Below, one piece after another: positions 1-9,777 of a stretch of 64,000 nt of DNA (positions are counted from its first letter, which is position 1; the number at the start of each line of letters is the position of its first letter). The position numbers and the translations under genes were made by a program. The notes under the pieces are model-generated. The model had not been told where the DNA came from. It made no database searches and saw nothing but the letters and a program-made list of their open reading frames with translations. This DNA comes from a bacterium (GTDB lineage Bacteria; Desulfobacterota; DSWW01): contig JANQFG010000038.1 in the NCBI GenBank assembly GCA_028277985.1, positions 1-64,000 of the forward strand. The letters are read 5' to 3'.

Positions 1-140
1 TCCGATACCCGCAACGGCCGGCTCAGCCGGTTCAATCATAGAGAAACAGGGGGAGGAATCATCCCGGCTTCATCAAGAATACCAAGTTCCCACCTGTTAA
101 CAGATCCAAGACTTGCGCACGATCAACGAGAGGAGGCTAG

Positions 141-665
141 GTGATGAAAAACAGTTTACCGAGACCGTTTAGACAACCCCTTGGAACAGGCCGTTCGTTC
201 CTGGATCAGATCCTGTTTCTCATCCCCGCTACCTTCTTAGCAGCAAGTTTGCTATGGGGATGTCAAACAGGCTTCGTCACAGACCCTTGTACACAGGATA
301 GCCAATGTACGTTCAGCCAGATATGCATTGACGGATGGTGCAAGGATGGCTGCAAAGTTACCAGTGACTGTGCCTTTCCCAAGGTCTGCCAGAATAATGG
401 AGGCACTCCCGAAGGTGATTGTGTTCATAAGACTTGCGAAGAAGATAATGAATGCCGGTATGGCTCGTGGTGTAAGAGCAGGAGATGCAAAGCTCGGACG
501 TGTGCTTTCGATCCAAATTCCTGTTTGGAGGATCAGTTCTGCTCCAATGAGACGTGCTATCCAGATAGCTGTGATGAGGAATCCGATTGTACTGCTTCTG
601 AAACGTCCTGCGTAGTCAGAGAGACAGGAGCAGTTCCAGATGGCAGGTGCGTGGACAATCCCTGA
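141..665 (+). CDS. Cys-rich secreted lipoprotein (copy 1 of tandem pair)
   Basis: Lipobox-like LLWGC after hydrophobic N-terminus; repeated C-x-x-D/E-x-x-C motifs; GAGAGGAGG RBS upstream; paralog of 3044..3595. Confidence 0.8.
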   Translation: MMKNSLPRPFRQPLGTGRSFLDQILFLIPATFLAASLLWGCQTGFVTDPCTQDSQCTFSQICIDGWCKDGCKVTSDCAFPKVCQNNGGTPEGDCVHKTCEEDNECRYGSWCKSRRCKARTCAFDPNSCLEDQFCSNETCYPDSCDEESDCTASETSCVVRETGAVPDGRCVDNP

Positions 666-718
666 CCGTGTCTTCAATCCGAGTGTTTCTGTGAAAAACT
701 CCTGGCCTTTTTGGCCTT

Positions 719-2965
719 TTGTGGGAAAAGGAGGACCCGATGAATCGATTTGGAAAACCTCGAGGTGTTGTCAGCACTGCCTTATTTGTAGTCACATTTG
801 TCTGCCTCTGCCTTCTTGTGGCCATGCCTGCCACAGGTCAGCAAGTCGTCAACGTCGATTTCCGGTCAGACGATGATACGGAGACCTACGAAGGCGACAA
901 CGGCAGATTCAGTACGCCTGGAGGCGAGGTCTGGAACCCGGTTCAGTTCGACACGAACGAGACGGATCTCCTGGATGAATTCGGAGTCCCTACTCCGGTA
1001 GATGTGGAATACCCAGCGGGCGGCTATTTTGCTTCTTTTTTGGATGACATGGCTGACAACGAGCTTCAGGATACCGGCACCACTGCAGGCTTCCAAGTAC
1101 TGGACCTGGTAGCTGGAGAAACCTATGACTTGGCTATCTATGCAAGCCCGGGCACAGGCTTGGGTTTAACTCATGGAGCCGGCGGGTTCGGGGGTCACTG
1201 CAACAATTCTGGTGACCCCACCTACGACCTTCCCGGGGTCCAAGGTCAAGACTACTGCTTGTTCTGGGGTCTGGTCCCCTACGATGTGGGCGGTGGCAGA
1301 CTCGGTATCGTGATTGATTTCATTGACGGCCAGATCGTTGGGATCCAGCTTCATGGGGACTTCGGCGGCGGCTCGACTACGTGTGTGGAAGATCATGAAT
1401 GCCCGGTAGGACAAATCTGCAGTGCAGCATCCCAGTGTGTCGATGCTCCTTCAACGATCGGGACGAATCCGGACCCTGACAGCAACTTCCATTCTCTTGT
1501 TGAGGGGCAGGATACTTCGCTGCATCTTAGCTTCCATGCTGAAGAAGGGGACCTGCAGGTTCAGGATGCAAATGTGGTCTTTCCGGATGCATTTGAATTC
1601 AAACCCTTCAACCCCCTGGGTGGTCCACTCGGATTTGTGGGATTCGACCTGGATGAAGACGGTGTGGTGGATGTTACCTATGATATTCTCGCTGATCCGG
1701 ACGATTCATCCGGCACCAAGGCCTTTGTGGACGTGAACGGCAATATTGCATTCGACCGTGTCTTCGAGCCTCGAGTTGTCCAGAGCGATGGATCCATTAT
1801 CCTCAGTATCCACACTCCGTCAGGGGATGGAAACCCGGAAACGCTAGAGGTTCCCCAGTCAATGCGGATCTCGGTGAACCTGAATCCCGGTATCATAACG
1901 CCTATGATCCCCGGTTCCCAGACAGTTGCATTCACAGGTATTTCCGTGGACCCGGACACTGGCAAGCATGATGATGGCAGACACAATCATCCCTTGAGCT
2001 TCACCATGGATTACCCGGCAGAAATCCTGCCCGACAGGGATGGTGACGGGATTCCCGATGACGCGGACGGGTGCCCGGACGACGGCAACAAGGCCGAACC
2101 GGGTCTATGCGGCTGTGGTACACCCGATACCGACAGCGATGGCGACCAAACGCCGGACTGTAATGACAACTGCCCGGATGATCCTGACAAGGTGGACCCA
2201 GGTACCTGCGACTGTGGCACGCCCGATACCGACAGTGACGGCGACCAAATCCCGGATTGTAATGACAACTGCCCGGCCGATCCGAACAAGGTGGACCCAG
2301 GCATCTGCGGATGTGGTGAATCCGATGCTGACAGTGACATGGACGGAACGCCGGACTGCAATGACAATTGCCCGGATGATCCGAACAAGGTGGAGCAAGG
2401 CCCCTGTGGATGTGGTGTGGCCGATATCGACAGCGATGGGGACGAAACGCCGGACTGTAATGACGGCTGCCCGGATGACGGAAACAAGGTGGAACCCGGT
2501 ATTTGCGGCTGTGGTGTGTCGGATAACGACAGTGACGGCGACCAAACACCTGATTGCAATGACGGCTGCCCGGATGATCCGAACAAGGTGGAATCAGGTA
2601 TCTGCGACTGTGGTGTAGCCGACACCGACAGCGATGGGGACAACTATCCGGTGTGTTTGAATGACTGCAATGATGATGATGCGAGCATTCACCCAGGCGC
2701 TGAAGAGCTTTGTGACGAGGTGGACAATAACTGTGACGGGCAAGTAGACGAGGGATGCTCCGTTTGTGATCCCAGTCTGTACATCGGTGATCTGGATGAT
2801 GATTGTGACATCGACCGGGACGACGTGGGGCTCCTTCTCGGATACAGAAACCAGCCGGCAAGCCAATGCCTCGAGTGCGACCTTGACGGAGATGGAACAG
2901 TCACCGTTCTCGATGCCCGGATGCTGGTACTGCAATGCACGCGACCAAGGTGTGCGACAGAGTAA
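719..2965 (+). CDS. Secreted protein with thrombospondin type 3-like Asp-rich repeats, MopE-like metal-binding motif and C-terminal dockerin-like domain (copy 1)
   Basis: Signal peptide ending in ATGQQ; six ~33-aa DSDGDxTPDCNDxCPDD repeats; DCNDDDASIHPGAEELCDEVDNNCDGQVDEGC; GDLDDDCDIDRDDV...CDLDGDGTVTVLDARMLV duplicated EF-like dockerin motifs. Confidence 0.85.
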   Translation: MWEKEDPMNRFGKPRGVVSTALFVVTFVCLCLLVAMPATGQQVVNVDFRSDDDTETYEGDNGRFSTPGGEVWNPVQFDTNETDLLDEFGVPTPVDVEYPAGGYFASFLDDMADNELQDTGTTAGFQVLDLVAGETYDLAIYASPGTGLGLTHGAGGFGGHCNNSGDPTYDLPGVQGQDYCLFWGLVPYDVGGGRLGIVIDFIDGQIVGIQLHGDFGGGSTTCVEDHECPVGQICSAASQCVDAPSTIGTNPDPDSNFHSLVEGQDTSLHLSFHAEEGDLQVQDANVVFPDAFEFKPFNPLGGPLGFVGFDLDEDGVVDVTYDILADPDDSSGTKAFVDVNGNIAFDRVFEPRVVQSDGSIILSIHTPSGDGNPETLEVPQSMRISVNLNPGIITPMIPGSQTVAFTGISVDPDTGKHDDGRHNHPLSFTMDYPAEILPDRDGDGIPDDADGCPDDGNKAEPGLCGCGTPDTDSDGDQTPDCNDNCPDDPDKVDPGTCDCGTPDTDSDGDQIPDCNDNCPADPNKVDPGICGCGESDADSDMDGTPDCNDNCPDDPNKVEQGPCGCGVADIDSDGDETPDCNDGCPDDGNKVEPGICGCGVSDNDSDGDQTPDCNDGCPDDPNKVESGICDCGVADTDSDGDNYPVCLNDCNDDDASIHPGAEELCDEVDNNCDGQVDEGCSVCDPSLYIGDLDDDCDIDRDDVGLLLGYRNQPASQCLECDLDGDGTVTVLDARMLVLQCTRPRCATE
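2033..2626 (+). repeat. Six tandem ~99-bp coding repeats (33 aa each) in the copy 1 dockerin protein
   Basis: Direct reading of translated units DxDxDxxPDxxDxCPxDxxKxxxGxCxCGxxD. Confidence 0.85.
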
Positions 2966-3043
2966 GGATACCAAATGAATAAGGAGTTCCCACCTGTTAA
3001 CAGATCGTGGGCTTACGCATGATCAACAAAAGGAGGGTAGATA

Positions 3044-3595
3044 ATGAACAACTGCTTTCAGAGACGATTCAGACAACCCGATGCATCCGGTCGCCCGTTC
3101 CGAGAGTACATCTTCTTTCTTATCGCGATCGCGCTCTTAACAACAAGTTTGCTGTGGGGGTGTACGACTACGGAAGAAAAGGCCAGGAATTTAAGACAGG
3201 CTTCGGGAGATGCTTCATCATCATGCAAAACGGATGGGGAGTGTAGCTCGAATTCGATATGCATTGACGATGTGTGCCAGCCTGGTTGCAGAGTCACCAG
3301 TGACTGCGCGTTTCCCAAAATCTGCCAGAACAATGGAGGCACTCCCGTAGGTGATTGTGTTCCTGAGAACTGCGCTTTCAATGCCGATTGCCGACATGGC
3401 GCGGTGTGCACGGGCAACATATGCTCCGCTCTTCCGTGCCCCAAAGAGCCCGGTATCTGTTCGGAAGACCTGCACTGTTCAGATGGACGGTGTTATCCGA
3501 AAGATTGTGAGAATGATTCCGATTGTACTGCTTCTGCAACGTCCTGTGTAGTCAGAGTTGCGGGAACAGGTGGCCTTTGCCTGGACAATCCCTGA
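3044..3595 (+). CDS. Cys-rich secreted lipoprotein (copy 2)
   Basis: Same layout as 141..665: LLWGC lipobox, IxICIDDVCQPGCRVTSDCAFPKICQNNGGTP shared with copy 1. Confidence 0.8.
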   Translation: MNNCFQRRFRQPDASGRPFREYIFFLIAIALLTTSLLWGCTTTEEKARNLRQASGDASSSCKTDGECSSNSICIDDVCQPGCRVTSDCAFPKICQNNGGTPVGDCVPENCAFNADCRHGAVCTGNICSALPCPKEPGICSEDLHCSDGRCYPKDCENDSDCTASATSCVVRVAGTGGLCLDNP

Positions 3596-3668
3596 CCGTG
3601 TTCGCAAATAGAGTGCTTCAGCGGAAGAATTCTGCTGTTCTGATCTTTCGTGAGAAAAGGAGGAACCG

Positions 3669-5696
3669 ATGAAACGATTTGGAAAGCCTCGAGGTGCCGT
3701 CAGCACCGCTTCTTATGTATTGATATTTACCCTGCTCGGCCTTCTTTCGGCCATGCCTGCCACAGGCCAGCAAGTCGTCAACGTCGATTTCCGGTCAGGT
3801 GATGATGCGGAGACCTACGAAGGCGACAACGGCAGGTTCAGTACGTCCGGAGGCGAGGTCTGGAACCCGGTTGAGTTTGATGAGAACGAGACGGATCTGC
3901 TGGATGAATTCGGAGTCCCTACTCAGGTAGATGTGGAATACCCACCGGCCGGCTGTTGTTGTACGTATCCGGATGATGATGCTACCAACGATCTTCACGA
4001 TAGCGGCACCTGCGCAGGCTTCCAGATACTGGATCTTGAAGATGGAAAAACCTACGACCTGGCCATCTATGCAAGCCCCAACACGGGCTTCTTTTTGTCT
4101 GATGCGACGGGCGGGATCTTTGGTCCCTGCACCTATGATGGTCCCTTCAATTACGACATTCCCGGGGTCGAGGGTGGAGATTTCTGCTTGTTCTGGAATC
4201 TGATCCCCTTTGATGTGGGCGGTGGCAGATTCGGCATCGAGATTGGCGGCCCTGACGGCCAGATCGTCGGGTTCCAGCTCAACGGCGATTTCGGCGGTGG
4301 CCCAACTGCATGTGCGGATGATTATGAGTGCCCGGTTGGACAAATCTGCAGTGCAGCATCCCAGTGTGTCGATGCTCCTTCAAGGGTCGGGACGAATCCG
4401 GACCCTGACAGCAATTTTGACTCTCTCGTCGAGGGGCAGGAGACTTCGCTATACCTTAGCTTCCATGCTGAAGAGGGGGACCTGCAGGTTCAGGATGCGA
4501 ATGTGGTCTTTCCGGATGCATTCGAATTCAAACCTTTCAATCCTCTGGGTGGTCCACTCGGATACGTGGGATTCGACCTGGATGAAGACGGTGGGGTGGA
4601 TGTTACCTATGATATCCTCCCAGATCCGGACGATTCATCCGGCACCAAGGCCTTTGTTGACCTGAACGACAATGGTGAATTCGAGCGTCTTGTGGAGCCT
4701 CGAGTTGTTCAAAGCGATGGATCCATCATCCTCAATATCAACGCTCCGTCAGGGGATGGAGATCCGGAAACCCTCGAGGTTCCCCTGTCTGTGCGGATCT
4801 CGGTAAATCTGAATCCCGGTATCATCACGCCCATGATCCCCGGCTCCCACACGGTAGCATTCACCGGCATTTCCGTGGACCCGGACACAGGCAACGCTGA
4901 CGATGGCAGACACAACCATCCCTTGAGCTTTACCTTGAATTACCCGGCAGAAATCTTGCCCGACAGGGATGGTGACGGGATTCCCGACGACGTGGACGGT
5001 TGCCCGGACGATGGCAACAAAGCGGAACCGGGTCCCTGCGGCTGCGGGGTACCCGATACCGATAGTGATGTGGACGGAACGCCGGACTGTAATGACAACT
5101 GCCCGGATGATCCGAACAAGGTGGAGCCAGGAGCCTGCGACTGTGGTACGCCGGATACCGACAGTGACGGTGACGAAACGCCGGACTGCAATGACGACTG
5201 CCCGGATGACGGAAACAAGGTGGAACCGGGAGCCTGCGGCTGTGGCACCCCGGATACCGACACCGATCAGGACGAAACACCTGATTGCATTGACGGCTGC
5301 CCGGACGATGGCAACAAGGTCGAACCGGGACTATGCGGCTGTGGTGTTCCCGACATCGACAACGATGGGGACAACTACCCCGTGTGTTTGAATGACTGCG
5401 ATGACAGCGATGCAAGCATTCACCCGGGAGCTGAAGAGCTTTGCGACGAGGTGGACAATAACTGTGACGGGCAAGTAGATGAGGGATGCTCCGTTTGTGA
5501 TCCTAGTCTGTACATCGGTGATCTGGATGATGATTGTGACATCGACCGGGATGACGTGAGACTCCTTCTCGGATACAGAAACCAGCCGGCAAGCCAATGC
5601 CTCGAGTGCGATCTTGATGGAGACGGAACGATCACCGTTCTCGATGCCCGGATGCTGGTATTGCAGTGCACGCGACCAAGATGCGCGACGCAGTAG
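3669..5696 (+). CDS. Secreted TSP3-like/MopE-like/dockerin-like protein (copy 2)
   Basis: Near-identical N- and C-terminal regions to 719..2965, with four instead of six 33-aa repeats. Confidence 0.85.
   Translation: MKRFGKPRGAVSTASYVLIFTLLGLLSAMPATGQQVVNVDFRSGDDAETYEGDNGRFSTSGGEVWNPVEFDENETDLLDEFGVPTQVDVEYPPAGCCCTYPDDDATNDLHDSGTCAGFQILDLEDGKTYDLAIYASPNTGFFLSDATGGIFGPCTYDGPFNYDIPGVEGGDFCLFWNLIPFDVGGGRFGIEIGGPDGQIVGFQLNGDFGGGPTACADDYECPVGQICSAASQCVDAPSRVGTNPDPDSNFDSLVEGQETSLYLSFHAEEGDLQVQDANVVFPDAFEFKPFNPLGGPLGYVGFDLDEDGGVDVTYDILPDPDDSSGTKAFVDLNDNGEFERLVEPRVVQSDGSIILNINAPSGDGDPETLEVPLSVRISVNLNPGIITPMIPGSHTVAFTGISVDPDTGNADDGRHNHPLSFTLNYPAEILPDRDGDGIPDDVDGCPDDGNKAEPGPCGCGVPDTDSDVDGTPDCNDNCPDDPNKVEPGACDCGTPDTDSDGDETPDCNDDCPDDGNKVEPGACGCGTPDTDTDQDETPDCIDGCPDDGNKVEPGLCGCGVPDIDNDGDNYPVCLNDCDDSDASIHPGAEELCDEVDNNCDGQVDEGCSVCDPSLYIGDLDDDCDIDRDDVRLLLGYRNQPASQCLECDLDGDGTITVLDARMLVLQCTRPRCATQ
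4962..5357 (+). repeat. Four tandem ~99-bp coding repeats in the copy 2 dockerin protein
   Basis: Same 33-aa unit as 2033..2626. Confidence 0.85.
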
Positions 5697-5720
5697 CAAT
5701 ATGAAGGATTAAGAGTACAA

Positions 5721-5783
5721 GAAAAAGGGGACGGATCTATTTTTCCAAGAAGCAAAGAAGATAGATGCGTCCCCTTTATTTTC
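5721..5783. repeat. Family A palindromic repeat (GGGGACGGATCTATTT...AGATAGATGCGTCCCC)
   Basis: Inverted arms gaaaaaggggacggatctattttt / agatagatgcgtcccctttattttc between convergent genes. Confidence 0.8.
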
Positions 5784-6265
5784 TAAGGACAGTCGTGATA
5801 CACCCAAGCCCCCCTGCCTTCCAACTCGGGCACGTACACGTTGCATGAGTCCTCGCTCAAGGGATTGTCTTCCAGCCACACGTTGTCGTGCAGTCCGATC
5901 CCGGCGTTCTGCACCATTGGAGAGAGGTCGTACACCTCGTTCGAAGTCACATCGATGAAGTTGCCGTCCGTCTGGACGTAGTCCCACAGTGTTTGGGGGA
6001 GCTGGAGGTAGGTCTGCTGATAGAAGGGGACCGGTATGGGTTCGTACCAGAATCCGGAAATGGGAATCGGCAACAACAGGTAGAGAACGAAAAGATCGTA
6101 GCCGCCCGAGCTCCAGGCGAAGTTGGGCGGGGCCACAACCGGGGCCCCGTGTTTCGGGAAAAGGGGAGCGAAGCCCGCTCCGTAAACCGGGAAACAGGCG
6201 AAGCAGACCATGACGACAGCCACCCCCAGGACGACAAGCGTTCTCTTCATGGCACCCTCCTTCAA
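5783..6265 (-). CDS. Small secreted protein of unknown function
   Basis: Signal peptide MKRTLVVLGVAVVMVCFACFPVYGAG; GGAGGG RBS upstream; no recognised domain. Confidence 0.6.
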   Translation of the reverse strand: MKEGAMKRTLVVLGVAVVMVCFACFPVYGAGFAPLFPKHGAPVVAPPNFAWSSGGYDLFVLYLLLPIPISGFWYEPIPVPFYQQTYLQLPQTLWDYVQTDGNFIDVTSNEVYDLSPMVQNAGIGLHDNVWLEDNPLSEDSCNVYVPELEGRGAWVYHDCP

Positions 6266-6399
6266 AAATATAGTCTATATTATATTATAGCGTTTTACAT
6301 CTCGTCAATCATTTTCTTCGACTCGACAAGAGGCGGCAAGGGCCTTACCATGAGTTGTCTGAACGCTTCCCCCTTCACCGGACCGGTCCAAAGGATGTC

Positions 6400-8007
6400 A
6401 TGAACATTCCCTTTTTGCTGGAATGGAAGAACTTCCTCGATATCCTCGTGATCAGTTTTATCCTGCATCGGCTGTTCCTGCTCATGCGCGGCACGGTCGC
6501 CTTCCAGGTGTCGATCGGCCTGGTCTTCCTGTGGCTCTTTCAGGAGGCGGCCAACGCCGCGGGGTTGGTGCTGACGAGCTGGTTCTTCCGGGGTATCGGA
6601 GCGGTCGCCGTCCTCGTGCTCGTAGTGGTCTTCCGAAACGAGCTGCGGGAGATCCTGGTTCACACCAACCCGATCCGTTTCCTTCTGGGACGTTCCCGGC
6701 AGACCCGTGAGGTGGGTCATCACCTGATCGCGCAGGCCGCATTCCGGCTGTCCAACTGCCGGGTCGGAGCACTGATCGTGATCGAGAACCAGGACGAGTT
6801 GCGAGGCAATGTTCGAGGAGGTCTTCCCATTGACTCGAATCTGCTGCCCGAGGTTCTGGAGAGCATCTTTGCCAAGGAAAGCCCGATTCACGACGGTGCC
6901 GTCATCATTCGGGGAAACCGAATCGACCAGGCCGGAACTTACCTGCCCTTGACCGAGGAAGAGACCCTTCCACTGCACTTCGGTACGAGGCATCGAGCAG
7001 CCATAGGGTTGAGCGAAATATGCGACGCCGTGGTTCTGGTGGTGTCGGAGGAAAGGGGCGACATCTCTCTCGTCCATCGGCGGAACGTGGAGCGTATCCA
7101 TCATCCGGATCAGCTCGAGCAACGGCTCGACTTCCTGTTGATGACCCGAGATGCCGCGAAAGCAAAAGAACGAAAGGGCCGCGGGGCCTTGATGACCCAA
7201 GCAGGAGGCCTGTTGTTGACGTTTGTCCTGGTTTCCACCTTCTGGGGCCTCTACACGGGCAGGGAATTCTCGCTGATTTCGGTGAAGGCCCCGGTCTACT
7301 ATCGGGATATTCCGGACGGGTTACAGATGAAGAAGGCCTCGGCTGAAGAGGTCGAAGTGCAGGTGAGCGGCAGGCGCGGCCTGGTCAGCTCGCTCGATCC
7401 CCAGCAGGTGAGGGCATTCCTGAGCCTGGGCCGGATCCAGGAGGGAGAGCAGGTGCTCATGCTGAAATCCGAAAACATTCTTCTCTCGCCCGGGCTCGAG
7501 GTGGAACGGATCACTCCCTCTTCAATCACTGTGGAGATGGAGCACATTCACGAAAGAACGGTAAAGGTCATTGCGGATCTGACCGGGCCTCCGCCGGACG
7601 GCTTCGCGTCGGATTCGGTCCGGCTGAAACCGGATGCCGTGAAGATTCGAGGGCCGGCCACCCTGGTCGAAGGAATCACCAGCATCAAGACCCGGCCGAT
7701 CGATCTCAAGAGCCTGCGAGTTCGAGACGGAGAGGCTAGCCTGGATGCTTCGCTCTTGATCGAGTCTCCCTCCATCGAGCTGCCGGACCTGGCGAGAGGC
7801 GAAGTGCAGGTTAGTATCCGCTTCCGCACCGTGGAGGAGAAGCGCGAAAAGATCGCCGTCCGCACGCACACGGTGCGCAAAGGGGATACGCTCTACGAAA
7901 TCGGCAAGGACTACGGGGTGCGGGCCGAGACGATTCGAAACCTGAACGGCCTGAAGCCCGGCGAATACATCCAGCCCGGCCAGGAACTCAAGATCCCAAT
8001 CCCTTGA
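6400..8007 (+). CDS. Diadenylate cyclase (DisA_N, CdaA-like) fused to YbbR-like and C-terminal LysM domains
   Basis: Multi-TM N-terminus; SPIHDGAVII (DGA) and GTRHRAAIGLSE (RHR) motifs; TM at GLLLTFVLVSTFWGLY; YbbR-like strands; LysM HTVRKGDTLYEIGKDYGV...GQELKIPIP. ORF track starts at TTG 6355; ATG 6400 is more likely. Confidence 0.88.
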   Translation: MNIPFLLEWKNFLDILVISFILHRLFLLMRGTVAFQVSIGLVFLWLFQEAANAAGLVLTSWFFRGIGAVAVLVLVVVFRNELREILVHTNPIRFLLGRSRQTREVGHHLIAQAAFRLSNCRVGALIVIENQDELRGNVRGGLPIDSNLLPEVLESIFAKESPIHDGAVIIRGNRIDQAGTYLPLTEEETLPLHFGTRHRAAIGLSEICDAVVLVVSEERGDISLVHRRNVERIHHPDQLEQRLDFLLMTRDAAKAKERKGRGALMTQAGGLLLTFVLVSTFWGLYTGREFSLISVKAPVYYRDIPDGLQMKKASAEEVEVQVSGRRGLVSSLDPQQVRAFLSLGRIQEGEQVLMLKSENILLSPGLEVERITPSSITVEMEHIHERTVKVIADLTGPPPDGFASDSVRLKPDAVKIRGPATLVEGITSIKTRPIDLKSLRVRDGEASLDASLLIESPSIELPDLARGEVQVSIRFRTVEEKREKIAVRTHTVRKGDTLYEIGKDYGVRAETIRNLNGLKPGEYIQPGQELKIPIP

Positions 8008-8009
8008 AG

Positions 8010-8062
8010 CCGTCATTCCCGCGGAGCCTCTCCCTGCGAAGGCGGGGAGCGGGCATCCCTCC
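8010..8062. repeat. Family D repeat, degenerate (GTCATYCCCGCG...GCGGGGA)
   Basis: gtcattcccgcggagcctctccctgcgaaggcggggagcggg downstream of the cyclase gene. Confidence 0.5.
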
Positions 8063-8104
8063 GCCTCGAGGCTAGCCCTGAAAGAGGTTCGCAGGATCCA
8101 TTTT

Positions 8105-8902
8105 CTAGCCGAAGACCTTGCCCACCATTGAGGGGTCGTGGCCCGGGATGATCAAGTCCCGGCTCGATGCCGTGGCCACCACCTTCCACATGCTGTCGTA
8201 CCATTCAACGAGGTTCACGAAGATCGCCGGCGGCAGGAAGGGCAGGTCCGGCCGGGGCGCTATGGCAACCGTTGTGCCGGCCAGGTCCGTGACTTCCGTA
8301 CGGGTCGGGTCCAGGTTGTAGTAGGAGTAGCACTGGTCTCCGGTGAGTACGGCGGTCCCCTTTGCCGTGGACACGGCAAGCCCCTGGAGTCCCTGTGTAT
8401 GGCCCGGCAGGAAGAGGGTGCTCACCCCGTCCGTCACCTCGTACTCGCCCTCCACCAGAACCAAGTCCATTGCTTCCAGGCTGCGGAACAGGGAGGATTC
8501 GAAGAACACCCGGGCAGGAGGAACAGGGTTGAAGGCGGTGTTCCACTCCTTCTTCTGAAGGATGATCCTCGCGTTCTTGAACAATGAGGAATATGTGCAG
8601 TGATCAAAGTGAAGGTGGCTCAGCACAAGGTAGTCGATCTCCTCCGGGGTTGTGCCGACCGATTGAAGTGCGGTACGGATCCCCTCCTCGCCTCCTCCGG
8701 CACAGGGAAAACCGTGCACAAGGCCCTGGTCGTCCGGGGCCTCCACCCCGGAGTCCATCACGATCTTCGTGCCTTCCCCCTCGATATAGAAGATGGGGAC
8801 GGGAGCCACGATGAAGGTCTGCATGTCGCCGCCCATGCCCAGGAGGCCTACGGGTGCGGTGATCCGGGCCACCTCGAGGGGACGGATCGTATAGTGAGCC
8901 AT
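8105..8902 (-). CDS. MBL-fold metallo-hydrolase (N-acyl homoserine lactonase-like)
   Basis: SHLHFDHCTY motif, later GHTQG and TGDQ and PGHDPS motifs. Confidence 0.82.
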   Translation of the reverse strand: MAHYTIRPLEVARITAPVGLLGMGGDMQTFIVAPVPIFYIEGEGTKIVMDSGVEAPDDQGLVHGFPCAGGGEEGIRTALQSVGTTPEEIDYLVLSHLHFDHCTYSSLFKNARIILQKKEWNTAFNPVPPARVFFESSLFRSLEAMDLVLVEGEYEVTDGVSTLFLPGHTQGLQGLAVSTAKGTAVLTGDQCYSYYNLDPTRTEVTDLAGTTVAIAPRPDLPFLPPAIFVNLVEWYDSMWKVVATASSRDLIIPGHDPSMVGKVFG

Positions 8903-8921
8903 GGTGCACCTCCTTCAATCA

Positions 8922-8952
8922 TGGACATTGCGAGCGAAGCGTGGCAATCCCC
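8922..8952. repeat. Family E repeat (ATTGCGAGCGAAGCG...GCAATCC)
   Basis: ggacattgcgagcgaagcgtggcaatcccc; the related sequence recurs inverted at 17.99 and 57.95 kb. Confidence 0.6.
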
Positions 8953-9065
8953 AATGAGCCGTCATCCCCGCCCCTGTCTACTACCTGCAGGGGCAGGCTC
9001 CGGCTGGGATCCCTGAGTGCCTCGTACCTCTGGATTCCTGCCTTCGCAAGAATGACGTCAAGCAC

Positions 9066-9776
9066 CTATTTTGTCTCGTCGCTTTCTACCCTGCCATCGA
9101 CCATCCGGACGATTCGACGCGCCCGATCCATGACCCTGGGATCGTGTGTGGAGAATACGAAGGTTGCGCCCCTGTTCCGGTTCAAGCCCTCCATGATGGA
9201 GAGCAACTTCTCGGCCGTCTCCGAGTCCACGTTGGCCGTGGGCTCGTCTGCCAGCACCACCGCCGGGTTTGCAGCGATAGCCCTCGCGATAGCCACACGC
9301 TGCTGCTGGCCGCCGGACAGCTCGTGGGGCCGACGATGCTCCATACCTTCGAGTCCCACCTCGGCGAGGAGCGCCATCACGCGATCGCTGCGTTCCGCCT
9401 CGGTCCTGCCCTGGAGAGACATGACGATCTCGGCATTTTCATACGCCGTGAGCACCGGGATCAGATTGTAGGCCTGGAACACGAAGCCGATGCGATCCCG
9501 CCTCAGATGGCTAAGGGCCTTGCGGCTCAGGGCGCCGAGCTCGTGCCCCTCGACCGAAACCGTGCCCGAAGTCGGCTCATCGAGCGCGCCGATCACGTTC
9601 AGCGTCGTTGTCTTTCCGGAGCCAGAGGGTCCGCAGATTGCGGTGAACTCGCCTTTGCGGATCTCGAGCGAGAGCCCGCGCAGGGCGTGAACGTCGACGG
9701 CGCCCTGCTGATAGGTCTTGGTCACGTCTCTGAGCTCAACAACCTTCTCGTTTGCTGAATCCGTCATGCATTGCAC
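9066..9776 (-). CDS. ABC transporter ATP-binding protein (LolD/MacB type)
   Basis: Walker A GPSGSGKTT, LSGGQQQRVAIARAI signature, LADEPTANVD Walker B. Confidence 0.92.
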   Translation of the reverse strand: MQCMTDSANEKVVELRDVTKTYQQGAVDVHALRGLSLEIRKGEFTAICGPSGSGKTTTLNVIGALDEPTSGTVSVEGHELGALSRKALSHLRRDRIGFVFQAYNLIPVLTAYENAEIVMSLQGRTEAERSDRVMALLAEVGLEGMEHRRPHELSGGQQQRVAIARAIAANPAVVLADEPTANVDSETAEKLLSIMEGLNRNRGATFVFSTHDPRVMDRARRIVRMVDGRVESDETK

Positions 9777-9777
9777 C

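Noticed and set aside
2033-2626. CRISPR or non-coding minisatellite
   Set aside because: Unit is 99 bp, in frame and encodes a coherent Ca-binding motif.
2001-2861. 286-aa minus-strand ORF with His/Arg/Cys-rich repeats
   Set aside because: Exact antisense of the Asp-rich 99-bp repeats; low-complexity shadow ORF.
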